A stretch of 64,000 nt of DNA, taken from CAYVXE01 sp964455375. Lineage in GTDB: Bacteria; Zhuqueibacterota; Zhuqueibacteria; Oceanimicrobiales; Oceanimicrobiaceae. Shown here one piece after another: positions 52,992 through 62,256 of the stretch. Under the pieces are notes generated by a model, which saw only the letters and a program-made list of their open reading frames with translations, did not search any database and had not been told where the DNA came from. The stretch covers positions 1 through 64,000 of the forward strand of contig CAYVXE010000007.1 of NCBI GenBank assembly GCA_964455375.1, read 5' to 3'. Each line of letters starts with the position of its first letter. The first letter of the stretch is position 1. Made by a program: the position numbers and the translations under genes.

Positions 52992-53774
52992 TCAATTAAA
53001 CATGGATTTCAATTTCCCCAGGAACCCTTTCTTTAATGGCTGCACCGGCTGTGGTTCCGGGGCAACGATCATCTCACCGGCAAGTAATTTTACTGCATTG
53101 TCTTTAAACAGCACGTCGGCACGTTCAATCCCCCAACCATCGGCAACAGCATCATAGGCCGCGCTCAGTTGCAACGGACGTCTGCGGGTGTTGTGCCCAT
53201 CGCTGCCAACAAAATGAATTAAATTGGCATTCAATAAAATCATAGCCGTTTCTTTGACCGGTGTCCCATGACGGCCTAAAATACTTCCGGCGTTCATTTG
53301 TAACAATGCACCCCGCTGTACAAATTCAAACGCCCGATCGGGTTTACGAACAAAACCCATGTTTCTCTCAGGGTGAGCAACCACCGGCACCATGCCCCTG
53401 GTAACCAATTCAAAAAATCGGTCGGCAACAAAACGTGGAATACCCTGCATAGGAAATTCTACCAGAAAATATTTCTTGTTGTCATTGTAGGTTGAAATGG
53501 TGTGGTAAAGTTCCATATCGGCCTGCGCGTAAATTTCCGCACCCAAATGAATCTTAATATCCAGTTTTTCAATGGCGATACGTTCCTGCAATTCTTTGAA
53601 TTTGGCAATGATCTCTTCTTCACGTTCATAATCCATATTACTCAAAATATGGTGGGTAACGGCGACCTCTTTTACGCCATCGTCTTCGGCCTGAGCCAGC
53701 ATCGCCATGGTCTCTTCCCAACTGGCAGAACCATCGTCGATCTGCGGTAAAACATGTGAATGAATGTCGATCAA
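52992..53774 (-). CDS. CpsB/YwqE-type tyrosine-protein phosphatase (PHP domain)
   Basis: The 260-aa protein has the PHP metal-binding pattern: DIHSHVLPQIDDG at the start, VAVTHHI, VVAHPERN and FVGSDGHNTRRRP. This matches the manganese-dependent tyrosine phosphatases CpsB/YwqE that control capsule or exopolysaccharide synthesis by dephosphorylating BY-kinases. No kinase or capsule genes lie next to it, so the target here is unknown. It is 22 bp downstream of the GGGP-synthase gene. Confidence 0.9.
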   Translation of the reverse strand: MIDIHSHVLPQIDDGSASWEETMAMLAQAEDDGVKEVAVTHHILSNMDYEREEEIIAKFKELQERIAIEKLDIKIHLGAEIYAQADMELYHTISTYNDNKKYFLVEFPMQGIPRFVADRFFELVTRGMVPVVAHPERNMGFVRKPDRAFEFVQRGALLQMNAGSILGRHGTPVKETAMILLNANLIHFVGSDGHNTRRRPLQLSAAYDAVADGWGIERADVLFKDNAVKLLAGEMIVAPEPQPVQPLKKGFLGKLKSMFN

Positions 53775-53796
53775 AATACCTCCATATCACGGTTAA

Positions 53797-54537
53797 CTAC
53801 TGGTGAATTGCAGCAGCAAACTCCTTGATCAGGTTTAGTTTATTTTTATTCTCAAGTATATTCCCAGTCACCACAAAAGATGCCCCTGCCTGCACTTTGC
53901 GGTGTGCTTCCTCCGGTGTCCGGATACCGCCACCGACGATAAGAGGACATGAAATATAATCCCTAACCTCCCTGATCATATCCTCGGGAACAGATTGCTT
54001 TGCGCCGCTTCCAGCCTCCAGGTAAACCATTCTCATGCCAAAATATTCCGCAGCAAGAGCTGTAGCCTTAGCGATATCAGTTTTATTGCGCGGAACCGGA
54101 CGTGTGTTGCTCATAAACTCCGCAGAGGTCGTATTTCCAGATTCAATAAGCATATAGCCCACAGAAATCGCTTCGATGCCAAGAGCCTTAATGACTGGTG
54201 CGGCTTTGACCTGTTCACCGATTAAAAATGCCGGATTCCGACCACTGATTAAAGAAAGAAAAAACAGCGCATCGGCGTATTTTGAAACCTGCGTCTGACT
54301 GCCGGGAAAAATAATCAGCGGAATGTCAATTTTCTGCTTCAAGAGACGAATTAGAGCGTCAAAGGAAGATGACATGAGAAGACTGCCGCCTACCAAAATT
54401 GCATCGGCTCCATCTTCAGATGCACGGATTGCCACGTCTGACAATTGTTCCGTTCGCCATTTATCCGGATCGATGAGGACGAAGTATCCGGCGCCCTTGG
54501 ATTCCTTAATCTGTAAAAGTCTTTCAAAGATTGTCAA
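53797..54537 (-). CDS. Geranylgeranylglyceryl/heptaprenylglyceryl phosphate synthase-like protein
   Basis: The 246-aa TIM-barrel protein matches the GGGPS/PcrB family: LIDPDKW near residue 22, GADAILVGGSL, PLIIFPGSQTQVSKYADALF, YMLIESGNTTS, MVYLEAGSGAKQSVP and LIVGGGIRTPEEA for phosphate binding. The enzyme joins sn-glycerol-1-phosphate to a polyprenyl diphosphate by an ether bond. It is the archaeal-type first step of ether lipid synthesis, known also from Bacteroidota and other FCB bacteria. Chain length and in vivo role here are unknown. The start is TTG at 54537, with AAGGA upstream. Confidence 0.9.
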   Translation of the reverse strand: MTIFERLLQIKESKGAGYFVLIDPDKWRTEQLSDVAIRASEDGADAILVGGSLLMSSSFDALIRLLKQKIDIPLIIFPGSQTQVSKYADALFFLSLISGRNPAFLIGEQVKAAPVIKALGIEAISVGYMLIESGNTTSAEFMSNTRPVPRNKTDIAKATALAAEYFGMRMVYLEAGSGAKQSVPEDMIREVRDYISCPLIVGGGIRTPEEAHRKVQAGASFVVTGNILENKNKLNLIKEFAAAIHQ

Positions 54538-54557
54538 AGAAACATTCCTTAACAGTT

Positions 54558-54590
54558 AAAAAGTAGTCCCATTTTCTGCGGCGACTACTT
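54558..54590 (-). terminator. Hairpin with U-run between alaS and the GGGP synthase gene
   Basis: On the minus strand AAGTAGTC (54590-54583) pairs perfectly with GACTACTT (54568-54561) around a 14-nt loop and runs into five T (54562-54558). It ends about 20 nt before the TTG start of the next gene, so it may act as an attenuator as well as a terminator. Confidence 0.6.
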
Positions 54591-54639
54591 CAGGCAAACA
54601 GAATTCACCTTACTTTATAGATTAAGCCGGTTAGAACTA

Positions 54640-57273
54640 TCACGTTAAAAGTGATGAAATAATCTCCGGAACCTGTTCTAACGCGTCTTCTATTTTCTCG
54701 ATTTCTCTTGCACCGGCAAGCGCCATATGCGGTCTGCCGCCACCACCGCCACCGGCGATAGCTGCAACCCGCTTCACGATGTCGCCGGCTTTTAGTTTTT
54801 TCTCTGAAATCAAATCGTCGGTCACCACGCAAACAAACGAAACCTTTCCATTGACAACCGAACTTAAAACTCCGACGCCCGACCCCAATTTGTTTCGTAA
54901 TGTGTCACTAATCTGTTTCAGTTCGTCCACATGGTCACTCTTTATTTTTGCAGAAACAATCTTAAACCCATTCATGGTCTGTGCATTCTGAATCAGTTGC
55001 GCGATCTCCTGACCTGCGGAGCCAAGGCGCAACTGTTTCACTTCTTTTTCCAGTTGATGTTTTGCATTTACCAGAGCATCGATTTTGTTTAAAATTTCAT
55101 CCCCTTTGCAATTCAACCGCTCCTCAATGCATCGGGTCAACTCTTTTTCACGCCGCAAGATTTCATCTGCTTTCTGTCCGGTAACGGCTTCCAATCGCCG
55201 AATTCCGGCTGCGGCACTGGACTCCGAAATCAGCCGGAAATAGCCAATTTCACCCGTGTGGTTTAAATGCGTGCCGCCACACAGCTCCATGCTGAAATCC
55301 CCGACCTTAACCACGCGCACATGTTCACCGTATTTTTCTTCGAAAATCGCCATAGCACCCATTGCGCGCGCTTCAACAAAGGTTTTTTGCAGTGTTTCAA
55401 CCTGAATGTCCTCGCGAACTTTTTCATTGATCCGGGCTTCAATCTTCTCAAGCTCATCCACTGCAATTTTCTTAAAATGTGTGACATCAAAACGCAAGTA
55501 CTCCGGGGAAACCAGCGACCCAGCTTGTGTGACATGGGTACCCAACGTCTCCCTTAAGGCTTTGTGCAGTAAGTGAGTTGCCGTATGGTTACGTGCCGTT
55601 GCTTTTCGCCTTATTCTGTCCACAACAGCATGCACCGCTGCATTTTTAATGGAATTACCTTCCACAAATTTCCCGATGTGTACGTAGGTTCCACCATCAC
55701 GAACGGTGTCTTCGATTTTTAATTTGAACCCATCACCGACTATTTCACCCTGGTCACCGATTTGGCCACCTGCCTCTCCATAAAAAGGCGTCTGGTCTAA
55801 AGTGAGAAAAACTTTATCGCGGTCTATGAAGTAACGCCGTATTTTTGCTTCACTTTCCAACTGATCGTAGCCGACAAATTTTGAATCTTCACCTTTGGTC
55901 AATTCATGCCAGATGCCATAGTCAAATTCCGTTGAGTAGCTCCATTTCCCGGCTTTTCTGGCGCGCGCTTTTTGTTCATCCATGGCATTTTTAAATCCCG
56001 ATTCATCCACAGTGAAATCGATCTGCCGTGCCATGACCTGAGTTAAATCCAAAGGAAAACCATACGTGTCATAGAGCCGGAAAGCATCTTCTCCGGGAAT
56101 TTCCTGCTCGCCCGATTTTTTCAACTTGCCGACGATTTTATCGAAAATTTCAAGACCGCGATCCAGTGTACTGTTGAAACTTTCTTCCTCAGCCTTTACC
56201 ACCATGGAGATAAAATTGTGCTTCTCTTTGATTTCCGGAAAAGCATCTCCCATAATATCCACCAGAGTGGGCACCAGTTTATAGATGAACGGCTCCTGCA
56301 TATTCAGGTTGCGTCCAAAACGCGCCGCTCTTCTCAGGATTCGACGCAAGACGTAACCGCGCCCTTCATTGGACGGCATGGCGCCATCGGCAATGGCAAA
56401 AGAAAGCGCACGAATATGATCCGCAATGACCCGGTGAGCAAAGCCTTTCTCATCCGCTGCATAGGGCACACCGGTCAATTCATTCAACTGGTCGAGGAGA
56501 GGCGTAAACAGATCGGTGTCATAATTGGAGGTGGACCCGTTCAGCACAGCGAGAATACGCTCAAACCCCATGCCGGTATCCACGTGTTTTTGCGGCAAAG
56601 AGTGCAGTTTGCTTGCTTTATCGCGATTGTATTGAATAAACACCAGATTCCAGATTTCGATGACATTCGGGTCACCGGCGTTTACTAATTTTCCTCCGGA
56701 TTGATCAGGGGTGAGGTCGATATGAATTTCCGAGCACGGCCCGCAGGGACCGGTATTGCCCATTTCCCAGAAATTATCCTTTTTACCAAACCTGAGAACG
56801 TGATCCGGTTTGATATCCGTCATCTGTTTCCAGAGATTTTCGGCTTCTTCATCTGCATCTAACCCGTCTGCTGTATCGCCGCCAAACACCGTGGCGTAAA
56901 GACGCTCTTTTTCAATGCCCCACACATCGGTCAGCAATTCCCAGGCCCAGGTAATCGCTTCTTTTTTAAAGTAATCACCAAAGGACCAGTTGCCCAGCAT
57001 CTCAAAAAATGTGTGGTGGTAGGTATCAAATCCCACATCTTCCAGGTCATTGTGTTTGCCGCTGACGCGAATGCACTTCTGGGTATCGGCTGCCCGGTTG
57101 TAGCGCCGGGTTTCCTGGCCTAAAAAAATATTTTTAAACTGATTCATGCCCGCGTTGACAAAGAGAAGTGTCGGATCATCAAAAGGGACCACCGGCGCGC
57201 TGGGCACGATTTCGTGTTTTTTTTCTTTAAAAAAATCTAAAAATGCCTGCCTGAGTTCTGTTGATTTCATCAT
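54640..57273 (-). CDS. alaS: Alanyl-tRNA synthetase
   Basis: The 877-aa class II enzyme has the catalytic core (RQAFLDFFKEKKHE, FVNAGMNQFKNIFLG), the editing domain zinc motifs HTATHLLH and CGGTH, and a C-terminal C-Ala domain with AIAGGGGGGRPHMA. It charges and proofreads tRNA-Ala. Its frame begins ATG-ATG without a clear SD. It follows recX by 35 bp in the conserved recA-recX-alaS order. Confidence 0.97.
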   Translation of the reverse strand: MMKSTELRQAFLDFFKEKKHEIVPSAPVVPFDDPTLLFVNAGMNQFKNIFLGQETRRYNRAADTQKCIRVSGKHNDLEDVGFDTYHHTFFEMLGNWSFGDYFKKEAITWAWELLTDVWGIEKERLYATVFGGDTADGLDADEEAENLWKQMTDIKPDHVLRFGKKDNFWEMGNTGPCGPCSEIHIDLTPDQSGGKLVNAGDPNVIEIWNLVFIQYNRDKASKLHSLPQKHVDTGMGFERILAVLNGSTSNYDTDLFTPLLDQLNELTGVPYAADEKGFAHRVIADHIRALSFAIADGAMPSNEGRGYVLRRILRRAARFGRNLNMQEPFIYKLVPTLVDIMGDAFPEIKEKHNFISMVVKAEEESFNSTLDRGLEIFDKIVGKLKKSGEQEIPGEDAFRLYDTYGFPLDLTQVMARQIDFTVDESGFKNAMDEQKARARKAGKWSYSTEFDYGIWHELTKGEDSKFVGYDQLESEAKIRRYFIDRDKVFLTLDQTPFYGEAGGQIGDQGEIVGDGFKLKIEDTVRDGGTYVHIGKFVEGNSIKNAAVHAVVDRIRRKATARNHTATHLLHKALRETLGTHVTQAGSLVSPEYLRFDVTHFKKIAVDELEKIEARINEKVREDIQVETLQKTFVEARAMGAMAIFEEKYGEHVRVVKVGDFSMELCGGTHLNHTGEIGYFRLISESSAAAGIRRLEAVTGQKADEILRREKELTRCIEERLNCKGDEILNKIDALVNAKHQLEKEVKQLRLGSAGQEIAQLIQNAQTMNGFKIVSAKIKSDHVDELKQISDTLRNKLGSGVGVLSSVVNGKVSFVCVVTDDLISEKKLKAGDIVKRVAAIAGGGGGGRPHMALAGAREIEKIEDALEQVPEIISSLLT

Positions 57274-57308
57274 TTCAAGAACATACTACTTTCAATTTTT
57301 ACTAATTC

Positions 57309-57944
57309 TTATAGAATCGATTCAAGAACCTGCTTAATCGTCTCCCAATCAAAACCACGTCTGAATAAAAAATCCGACAGACGTTTTCTCTTTTGTACCT
57401 TCTCCAAATGTTCATACCGGGGCAGCCGTTTACAAGCAAGTTTCCTGGCAAGGTCGGTCTCATCAACATCTGAATAGATTTTGTCTAAAACGGTGTCAAC
57501 CATCTCTTTGTTCACACCTCGCTGCACAAGTTCCCGGCTCAAATATCGTTTTCCCACAGATTTAGCGGCCAAACGATTGCTGGCAAAAGAACGGGCGAAT
57601 TCCAAATCATCGAGATGGCCCGCGGCCTTTAACTCATCAATCACCTGTTGAATTAACGATTTTTCAAACCCCTTACGGTTTAATTTTACAGTCAGTTCTC
57701 TTTGGCTGTGAGCTCGCCTTGCCAGATATTCATACGCCTTGTCCAAAACCCGTTTTCTTTCTTCACGACAGAGAAGGTTCTCAACATCTTGTTGATGCAG
57801 AACATCCCCTTTTTTTAAATGATATTTATTCGCGAGAAAACCATCCAAACCGAAAGCAAATTCATGATCGATAAAAATGGAAACACGGTTATTATGTCGC
57901 CTTTGTCGTTGAATATCCGTTATTTTACCACCGTATTTGTGCAT
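57309..57944 (-). CDS. recX: Recombination regulator RecX
   Basis: The 211-aa protein has the tandem three-helix repeats of RecX (AYEYLARRAHSQRELTVKL; GFEKSLIQQVIDELKAAGHL; ARSFASNRLAAKSVGKRYL). RecX binds RecA filaments and limits their activity. Its start is 20 bp after the recA stop, as usual. Confidence 0.93.
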   Translation of the reverse strand: MHKYGGKITDIQRQRRHNNRVSIFIDHEFAFGLDGFLANKYHLKKGDVLHQQDVENLLCREERKRVLDKAYEYLARRAHSQRELTVKLNRKGFEKSLIQQVIDELKAAGHLDDLEFARSFASNRLAAKSVGKRYLSRELVQRGVNKEMVDTVLDKIYSDVDETDLARKLACKRLPRYEHLEKVQKRKRLSDFLFRRGFDWETIKQVLESIL

Positions 57945-57964
57945 TTCCTCATGAAAGAAATTTA

Positions 57965-59190
57965 TCAGTTGTTCTCACTGACGGCTGCTGCTTTGCCTTG
58001 TTTCCCGTTGGCTTCTGAAGATTCTGTTTTCTTCTCCAGCAATCCAAGCGTTTCCCGCACCTGCCGGTTAATTTTTTTCAAAATATCTTTATTTTCCTGC
58101 AAATACCGCTTGACGTTCTCGCGTCCCTGTCCCAAACGCTCATCACCGTACGAAAACCAGGTGCCGCTTTTCTGAACGATGTCATATTTCACCGCCAGGT
58201 CCACAAGATCGCCTTCACGGGAAATACCGGTGCCGTACATGATGTCAAACTCAGCTTCACGAAACGGTGGAGCAACTTTGTTTTTAACAACTTTAACGCG
58301 TGTCCGGTTTCCAATAATGTGCTCGGCATCTTTGATAGAGGCCGTGCGCCGGATATCCATACGCACAGTAGAATAAAATTTCAACGCCCGGCCGCCTGTG
58401 GTCGTTTCCGGATTGCCGAACATGACGCCGATTTTCTCACGAATTTGGTTAATAAAAATGCAACAAGTATGCGACTTGCTGACAATTCCGGCCAGTTTAC
58501 GCATGGCCTGCGACATCAGGCGCGCCTGCAGACCCATTTGCGCATCTCCCATTTCGCCTTCGATTTCCGCTTTCGGGACCAGTGCGGCTACCGAGTCGAT
58601 GACGATGACATCCAGCGCGCCACTACGCACCAGGGTTTCCGTAATCTCCAGCGCCTGCTCACCTGTATCGGGTTGGGAGATGAGGAGATTATCCGTATCC
58701 ACACCGAGATTTCTTGTATATTTGGCATCCAGGGCATGTTCTGCATCTATAAAGGCTGCCAAACCGCCTCGCTTCTGCGCTTCTGCGATGATATGCAGAG
58801 TCAACGTGGTCTTTCCGGAAGACTCCGGCCCGTACACTTCGATGATTCGCCCGCGCGGCACACCGCCAATCCNNNNNNNNNNNNNNNNNNNNNNNNNNNN
58901 NNNNNNNNNNNNNNNNNNNNNNNNNNNNNNNNNNNNNNNNNNNNNNNNNNNNNNNNNNNNNNNNNNNNNNNNGAAGACTCCGGCCCGTACACTTCGATGA
59001 TTCGCCCGCGCGGCACACCGCCAATCCCAAGCGCCACATCCAGCGAAATCGACCCGGTAGGGATGGCTTCAATATCAACCTTCCATTTATCATCGCCCAA
59101 CCGCATGATCGAGCCTTTGCCGAAGTTACGATCGATCTGACTCATTGCCAGTTCCAGGGCTTTTTGCTTCTCGTTTTGATCCTCACTCAT
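57965..59190 (-). CDS. recA: Recombinase RecA (interrupted by a false assembly gap)
   Basis: The protein starts SEDQNEKQKALELAMSQIDR. Its Walker A is GPESSGKTTLTLH, its Walker B is DVIVIDSVAALVPK, loop L2 includes INQIREKIGVMFGNPETTTG, and it ends in an acidic/polar tail. At 58873-58972 there are 100 N flanked by identical 55-nt copies (58818-58872 and 58973-59027). Removing one copy and the N run gives a continuous frame of about 356 aa, the normal RecA length. Read through the N run the gene looks broken in two, but it is not. Confidence 0.95.
58818..59027. other. Unmerged contig overlap: 55-nt duplicate flanking 100 N
   Basis: The sequence at 58818-58872 is repeated exactly at 58973-59027, separated by 100 N. 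The size and layout equal those of the atpG gap, so this is the same assembler artefact. Confidence 0.95.
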
Positions 59191-59209
59191 AATCTTCCCT
59201 CCATAATGT

Positions 59210-59770
59210 TTATTTCAATCTGTATTTAACCAAAGGTGTGTAGACCGCTCCTTTGGGATGTAATTGGCTCTGCATTAAAACGACCTCATGTACATTCTGG
59301 TCACCACACGTAAATGGGTTGTTTAAAAAATTCTCCACAAAATGACGACTTAACGGCGCCTTCACCCTGCCGAGCGTCAAATGTGGTTTAAACAAACGTT
59401 TCTCTTTAGTAAACCCCACATGATTCAAATGGTCATGGACTTTTTCCGCCAGACCTAACAACTCATCGCTCAAGTCTTGTACGCCAACCCACAAAACACG
59501 CGGCCTTTTCGACGATGGAAAAAGTCCCACTCCCTGAATCGAAATAGAAAATGAGGCAATCGGCTCAGTAACCATCTGTAACTGACTTGCAATATCGTCA
59601 ATTTGGTTTTGTTCAATCTCACCCAAAAACTTCAGCGTCAAATGAATGTTTTGGGATTTCGTCCAGCTTACCGGCTCGGATGAACGTTTTAATTCTGCCT
59701 GAAAAGTATCGATTTTTTGGCGAATCTCTTCTGCGATTTCAATGGCGATAAATGCACGTATGGGAGCCAT
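59210..59770 (-). CDS. thpR: RNA 2',3'-cyclic phosphodiesterase ThpR (LigT family)
   Basis: The 186-aa protein of the 2H phosphoesterase family has two HxTx motifs, HLTLKFLGEI near residue 45 and HLTLGRVK near 129. They form the symmetric active site that opens 2',3'-cyclic RNA ends. The start follows RAFIAIEI, typical for the family. It is 20 bp upstream of recA on the same strand. Confidence 0.92.
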   Translation of the reverse strand: MAPIRAFIAIEIAEEIRQKIDTFQAELKRSSEPVSWTKSQNIHLTLKFLGEIEQNQIDDIASQLQMVTEPIASFSISIQGVGLFPSSKRPRVLWVGVQDLSDELLGLAEKVHDHLNHVGFTKEKRLFKPHLTLGRVKAPLSRHFVENFLNNPFTCGDQNVHEVVLMQSQLHPKGAVYTPLVKYRLK

Positions 59771-59894
59771 ATAACCTGCATTTGAGTTTCAATTGTGCTT
59801 GATTCGAAAACGCATCTTCCTACCTGTTATTTAGACCGGTAACCGCCGCATTCAGAATGACACCTTTTGTGAAAAAAAGGATGTTTTCGGTCAA

Positions 59895-61154
59895 TCATGA
59901 CTTAGACAACGCGTTTGAATCTGACAGCGTACGCCGTAACAAATTCAACGCGGCTTGCACCGTACGCTCCTTATTCATCAGCCGGTCTTTGGTGAAGACA
60001 AACTTTTTGCTAAAGGCCTTTTCCTTATAGGTCAAACCTACATAAACCAACCCCACCGGTTTTTCCGGCGTTCCGCCTGTGGGACCGGCGATGCCGGTGG
60101 TGGACAACCCGATGTCGGTACCCGCCGCTTCTCTTACGCCCCGCGCCATTTCCACTGCAGTTTCATCGCTCACCGCGCCAAATTTTTCCAGCGTTTTTGC
60201 GGAAACATGCAGACAGTCCATTTTCGCTTCATTACTGTAGGTCACAAACCCGCGTTCAAAATAGCCCGAACTTCCGGAAACGTTTGTCAGCCGGTTTGCA
60301 AGCATACCGCCCGTACAGGATTCAGCCACAGCAAGAGTTAAACGCTTCTCCATGAGCTGTTTTGCCACAAATTCTTCAAGGTCCTCAAAGTCGTACCCAT
60401 AAATGTACGGGCCGGCTTTCTGTTGAACCATCCGAAGAGCTTTATCCAGATTTGCCGTGCACGTCTCTTTGTTTGTGCCGACAACCGTTAAACGAATATC
60501 CACGCCGGTTGTTTTGGGAAGAAACGCGACTTTGGCAAACCGTTCAATTTCAGCTATATTGCCGATACGCTCAAATAAGGTCGACTCCGGTATTCCCGTG
60601 GTGCGAATGGTTTTCATTAAGATTGTTTTTCCGGAATCCCGTAAAAGCGGGAACACGGTTTCTTCTCCCATGGCGCGCATTTCCGCAGGGACACCCGGCA
60701 AAACAATACACTTCTTCCCATTTTTTTCAAAGATCAATCCCGGCGCTGTCCCCAGTGAATTGCCGATAATTTTCGCTTTTTCCGGGACGTAGGCCTGCTC
60801 TTCATTCGCTGCGACCATGTCCACCCCACGCTTGTCAAATTCCTGTTTCAACCTCTGCAAAATGTCGGGTTTATAAATCATTGCAGAGTTAAAAAACCTC
60901 GCCGTCACGGTTTTGGTGATATCATCGTGAGTTGGACCAAGCCCGCCGGTGGTAATGACGCAATCACTGCGTTTCATCGCCGTTGCCAATGCGTTGGTTA
61001 AATCAGTTGCATCATCGCCAACTGTGGTTACCCATTTCACCACCAACCCCAGGGCGGTGAGATGTTTTGACAAATACGTGGCATTGGTATTCACCGTCTG
61101 CCCGAGCAAAAGTTCATCGCCGATAGAAATAATTTCGATGTTCATGTTTACCAT
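59895..61154 (-). CDS. cinA: CinA-like protein (competence/damage-inducible; NMN deamidase type)
   Basis: The protein has the N-terminal MoCF/COG1058 domain (IEIISIGDELLLGQTVNTNA, VITTGGLGPTHDD, VLPGVPAEM) and the C-terminal CinA domain (TLAVAESCTGGMLANRLTNV, GIAGPTGGTPEKPVGLVYVG). The first domain can act as an ADP-ribose pyrophosphatase and the second as an NMN deamidase. The frame extends upstream to 61238, but the extra 28 residues fit no family. The ATG at 61154 (419 aa) overlaps the pgpA stop as TGATG and is preferred; 61145 is possible. Confidence 0.93.
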   Translation of the reverse strand: MVNMNIEIISIGDELLLGQTVNTNATYLSKHLTALGLVVKWVTTVGDDATDLTNALATAMKRSDCVITTGGLGPTHDDITKTVTARFFNSAMIYKPDILQRLKQEFDKRGVDMVAANEEQAYVPEKAKIIGNSLGTAPGLIFEKNGKKCIVLPGVPAEMRAMGEETVFPLLRDSGKTILMKTIRTTGIPESTLFERIGNIAEIERFAKVAFLPKTTGVDIRLTVVGTNKETCTANLDKALRMVQQKAGPYIYGYDFEDLEEFVAKQLMEKRLTLAVAESCTGGMLANRLTNVSGSSGYFERGFVTYSNEAKMDCLHVSAKTLEKFGAVSDETAVEMARGVREAAGTDIGLSTTGIAGPTGGTPEKPVGLVYVGLTYKEKAFSKKFVFTKDRLMNKERTVQAALNLLRRTLSDSNALSKS

Positions 61155-61606
61155 CAGGCTGCAAAGAAATAATGTAGTGCCTGCAGGCAAATCAATGCCT
61201 GGATTCCTGCCACTGCATCGTCTGTCATGACCCCCCAACCACCGGGAAGCTTTTCAGCATTTCTTGCCGGAAACAATTTTACAATATCAAACAATCTAAA
61301 AAGAATAAAACCAATCGCAAGCCAATTCAAACTTTTTTCGATAGCCGTCAGCGTGATCAACATGCCGACAACTTCATCAATGACAATAATAGGATTGTCT
61401 TTTTTGTCTGACCATTTTTCAATTTTGGCTGCAGACCACACACCAAGAAAAAAGAGTACGATGAGCAGAATGCCGAAAACAAGCGGATTTTTCTCTGGCA
61501 ACAGCCAGTAGATGAAAACAGCCAGGAGGCTCCCTGCGGTTCCCGGAGCAAAAGGTGAATATCCTGTGTAGAGACCGGTGGCCAAAAGGCGGGTAATCGT
61601 TTTCAT
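61154..61606 (-). CDS. pgpA: Phosphatidylglycerophosphatase A
   Basis: The 150-aa membrane protein has the PgpA pattern: a GYSPFAPGTAGSLLAVFIYW start, IVIDEVVGMLITL with the metal-binding Asp-Glu, and FRLFDIVKLFPARNAEKLPG followed by a GVMTDDAVAG segment. It dephosphorylates phosphatidylglycerol phosphate, the product of the PgsA enzyme encoded just upstream. The two genes abut and cinA overlaps. Confidence 0.93.
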   Translation of the reverse strand: MKTITRLLATGLYTGYSPFAPGTAGSLLAVFIYWLLPEKNPLVFGILLIVLFFLGVWSAAKIEKWSDKKDNPIIVIDEVVGMLITLTAIEKSLNWLAIGFILFRLFDIVKLFPARNAEKLPGGWGVMTDDAVAGIQALICLQALHYFFAA

Positions 61607-62224
61607 TTAGCGAACGTTGGTTGGAACAAAAACACGGTAAAATGCGATGGCCAGACTTTTAAGGTGAACACGGTTATCAATGAGATAGCTCACTCCCGAA
61701 GTGACCGTGTACAATGTAACAAACAGCATTATATTGTAGAGCAAATTAAATTTTTCACCAATCGTTAGCAAAAGAGAAGATTGATCGGGCGAGGCTTCAG
61801 AAGTGAGCATCCAGGAAAAAATAAAATAAATAGCCAGCATTTGCGATGCGGTTTTCCATTTTGCAAAGTTGCTTGTTTCAATTTGCTTACCCTTAGAAAT
61901 AGTATAAGACCTTAGGGCTGTGATAATCACATCCCGCAGGGCAATAGCGATGAACATCCAGAGTTCAACATAGCCAAGGTAACAAAACATGCCAAAGGCG
62001 GTGGAAACCAACAATTTATCTGCAAGCGGATCCAAATATTTTCCGGTGGGGGTGATATGGCCATATTTTCTGGCTAAATAGCCATCGTACCAATCCGTAA
62101 AAGAAGCCACAAAGAAGACAAAAAAGGATGCATATTTAAACGTAATTGCCTGGAATGTTAACAAAACAGCAAATAACGGTGTTAACACAATTCGTAAAAC
62201 AGTTAATTGATTCGGCAATGACAT
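61607..62224 (-). CDS. pgsA: CDP-diacylglycerol-glycerol-3-phosphate 3-phosphatidyltransferase
   Basis: The 205-aa membrane protein carries the CDP-alcohol phosphotransferase motif, spread over DWYDGYLARKYGHITPTGKY and LDPLADKLL (DGxxAR...G...D...D). It makes phosphatidylglycerol phosphate from CDP-diacylglycerol and glycerol 3-phosphate. It directly precedes pgpA, giving a two-step pathway in one unit. Confidence 0.93.
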   Translation of the reverse strand: MSLPNQLTVLRIVLTPLFAVLLTFQAITFKYASFFVFFVASFTDWYDGYLARKYGHITPTGKYLDPLADKLLVSTAFGMFCYLGYVELWMFIAIALRDVIITALRSYTISKGKQIETSNFAKWKTASQMLAIYFIFSWMLTSEASPDQSSLLLTIGEKFNLLYNIMLFVTLYTVTSGVSYLIDNRVHLKSLAIAFYRVFVPTNVR

Positions 62225-62256
62225 ACGTCTTTTTAACCTTTAAACGTTCTTTGGTC

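Noticed and set aside
58689..59190. RecA as two separate truncated genes
   Set aside because: The break is an unmerged 55-nt overlap plus 100 N; the collapsed frame is continuous.
59895..61238. CinA start at 61238
   Set aside because: The extra N-terminal residues lie inside pgpA and match no CinA; the ATG at 61154 or 61145 gives the usual start.
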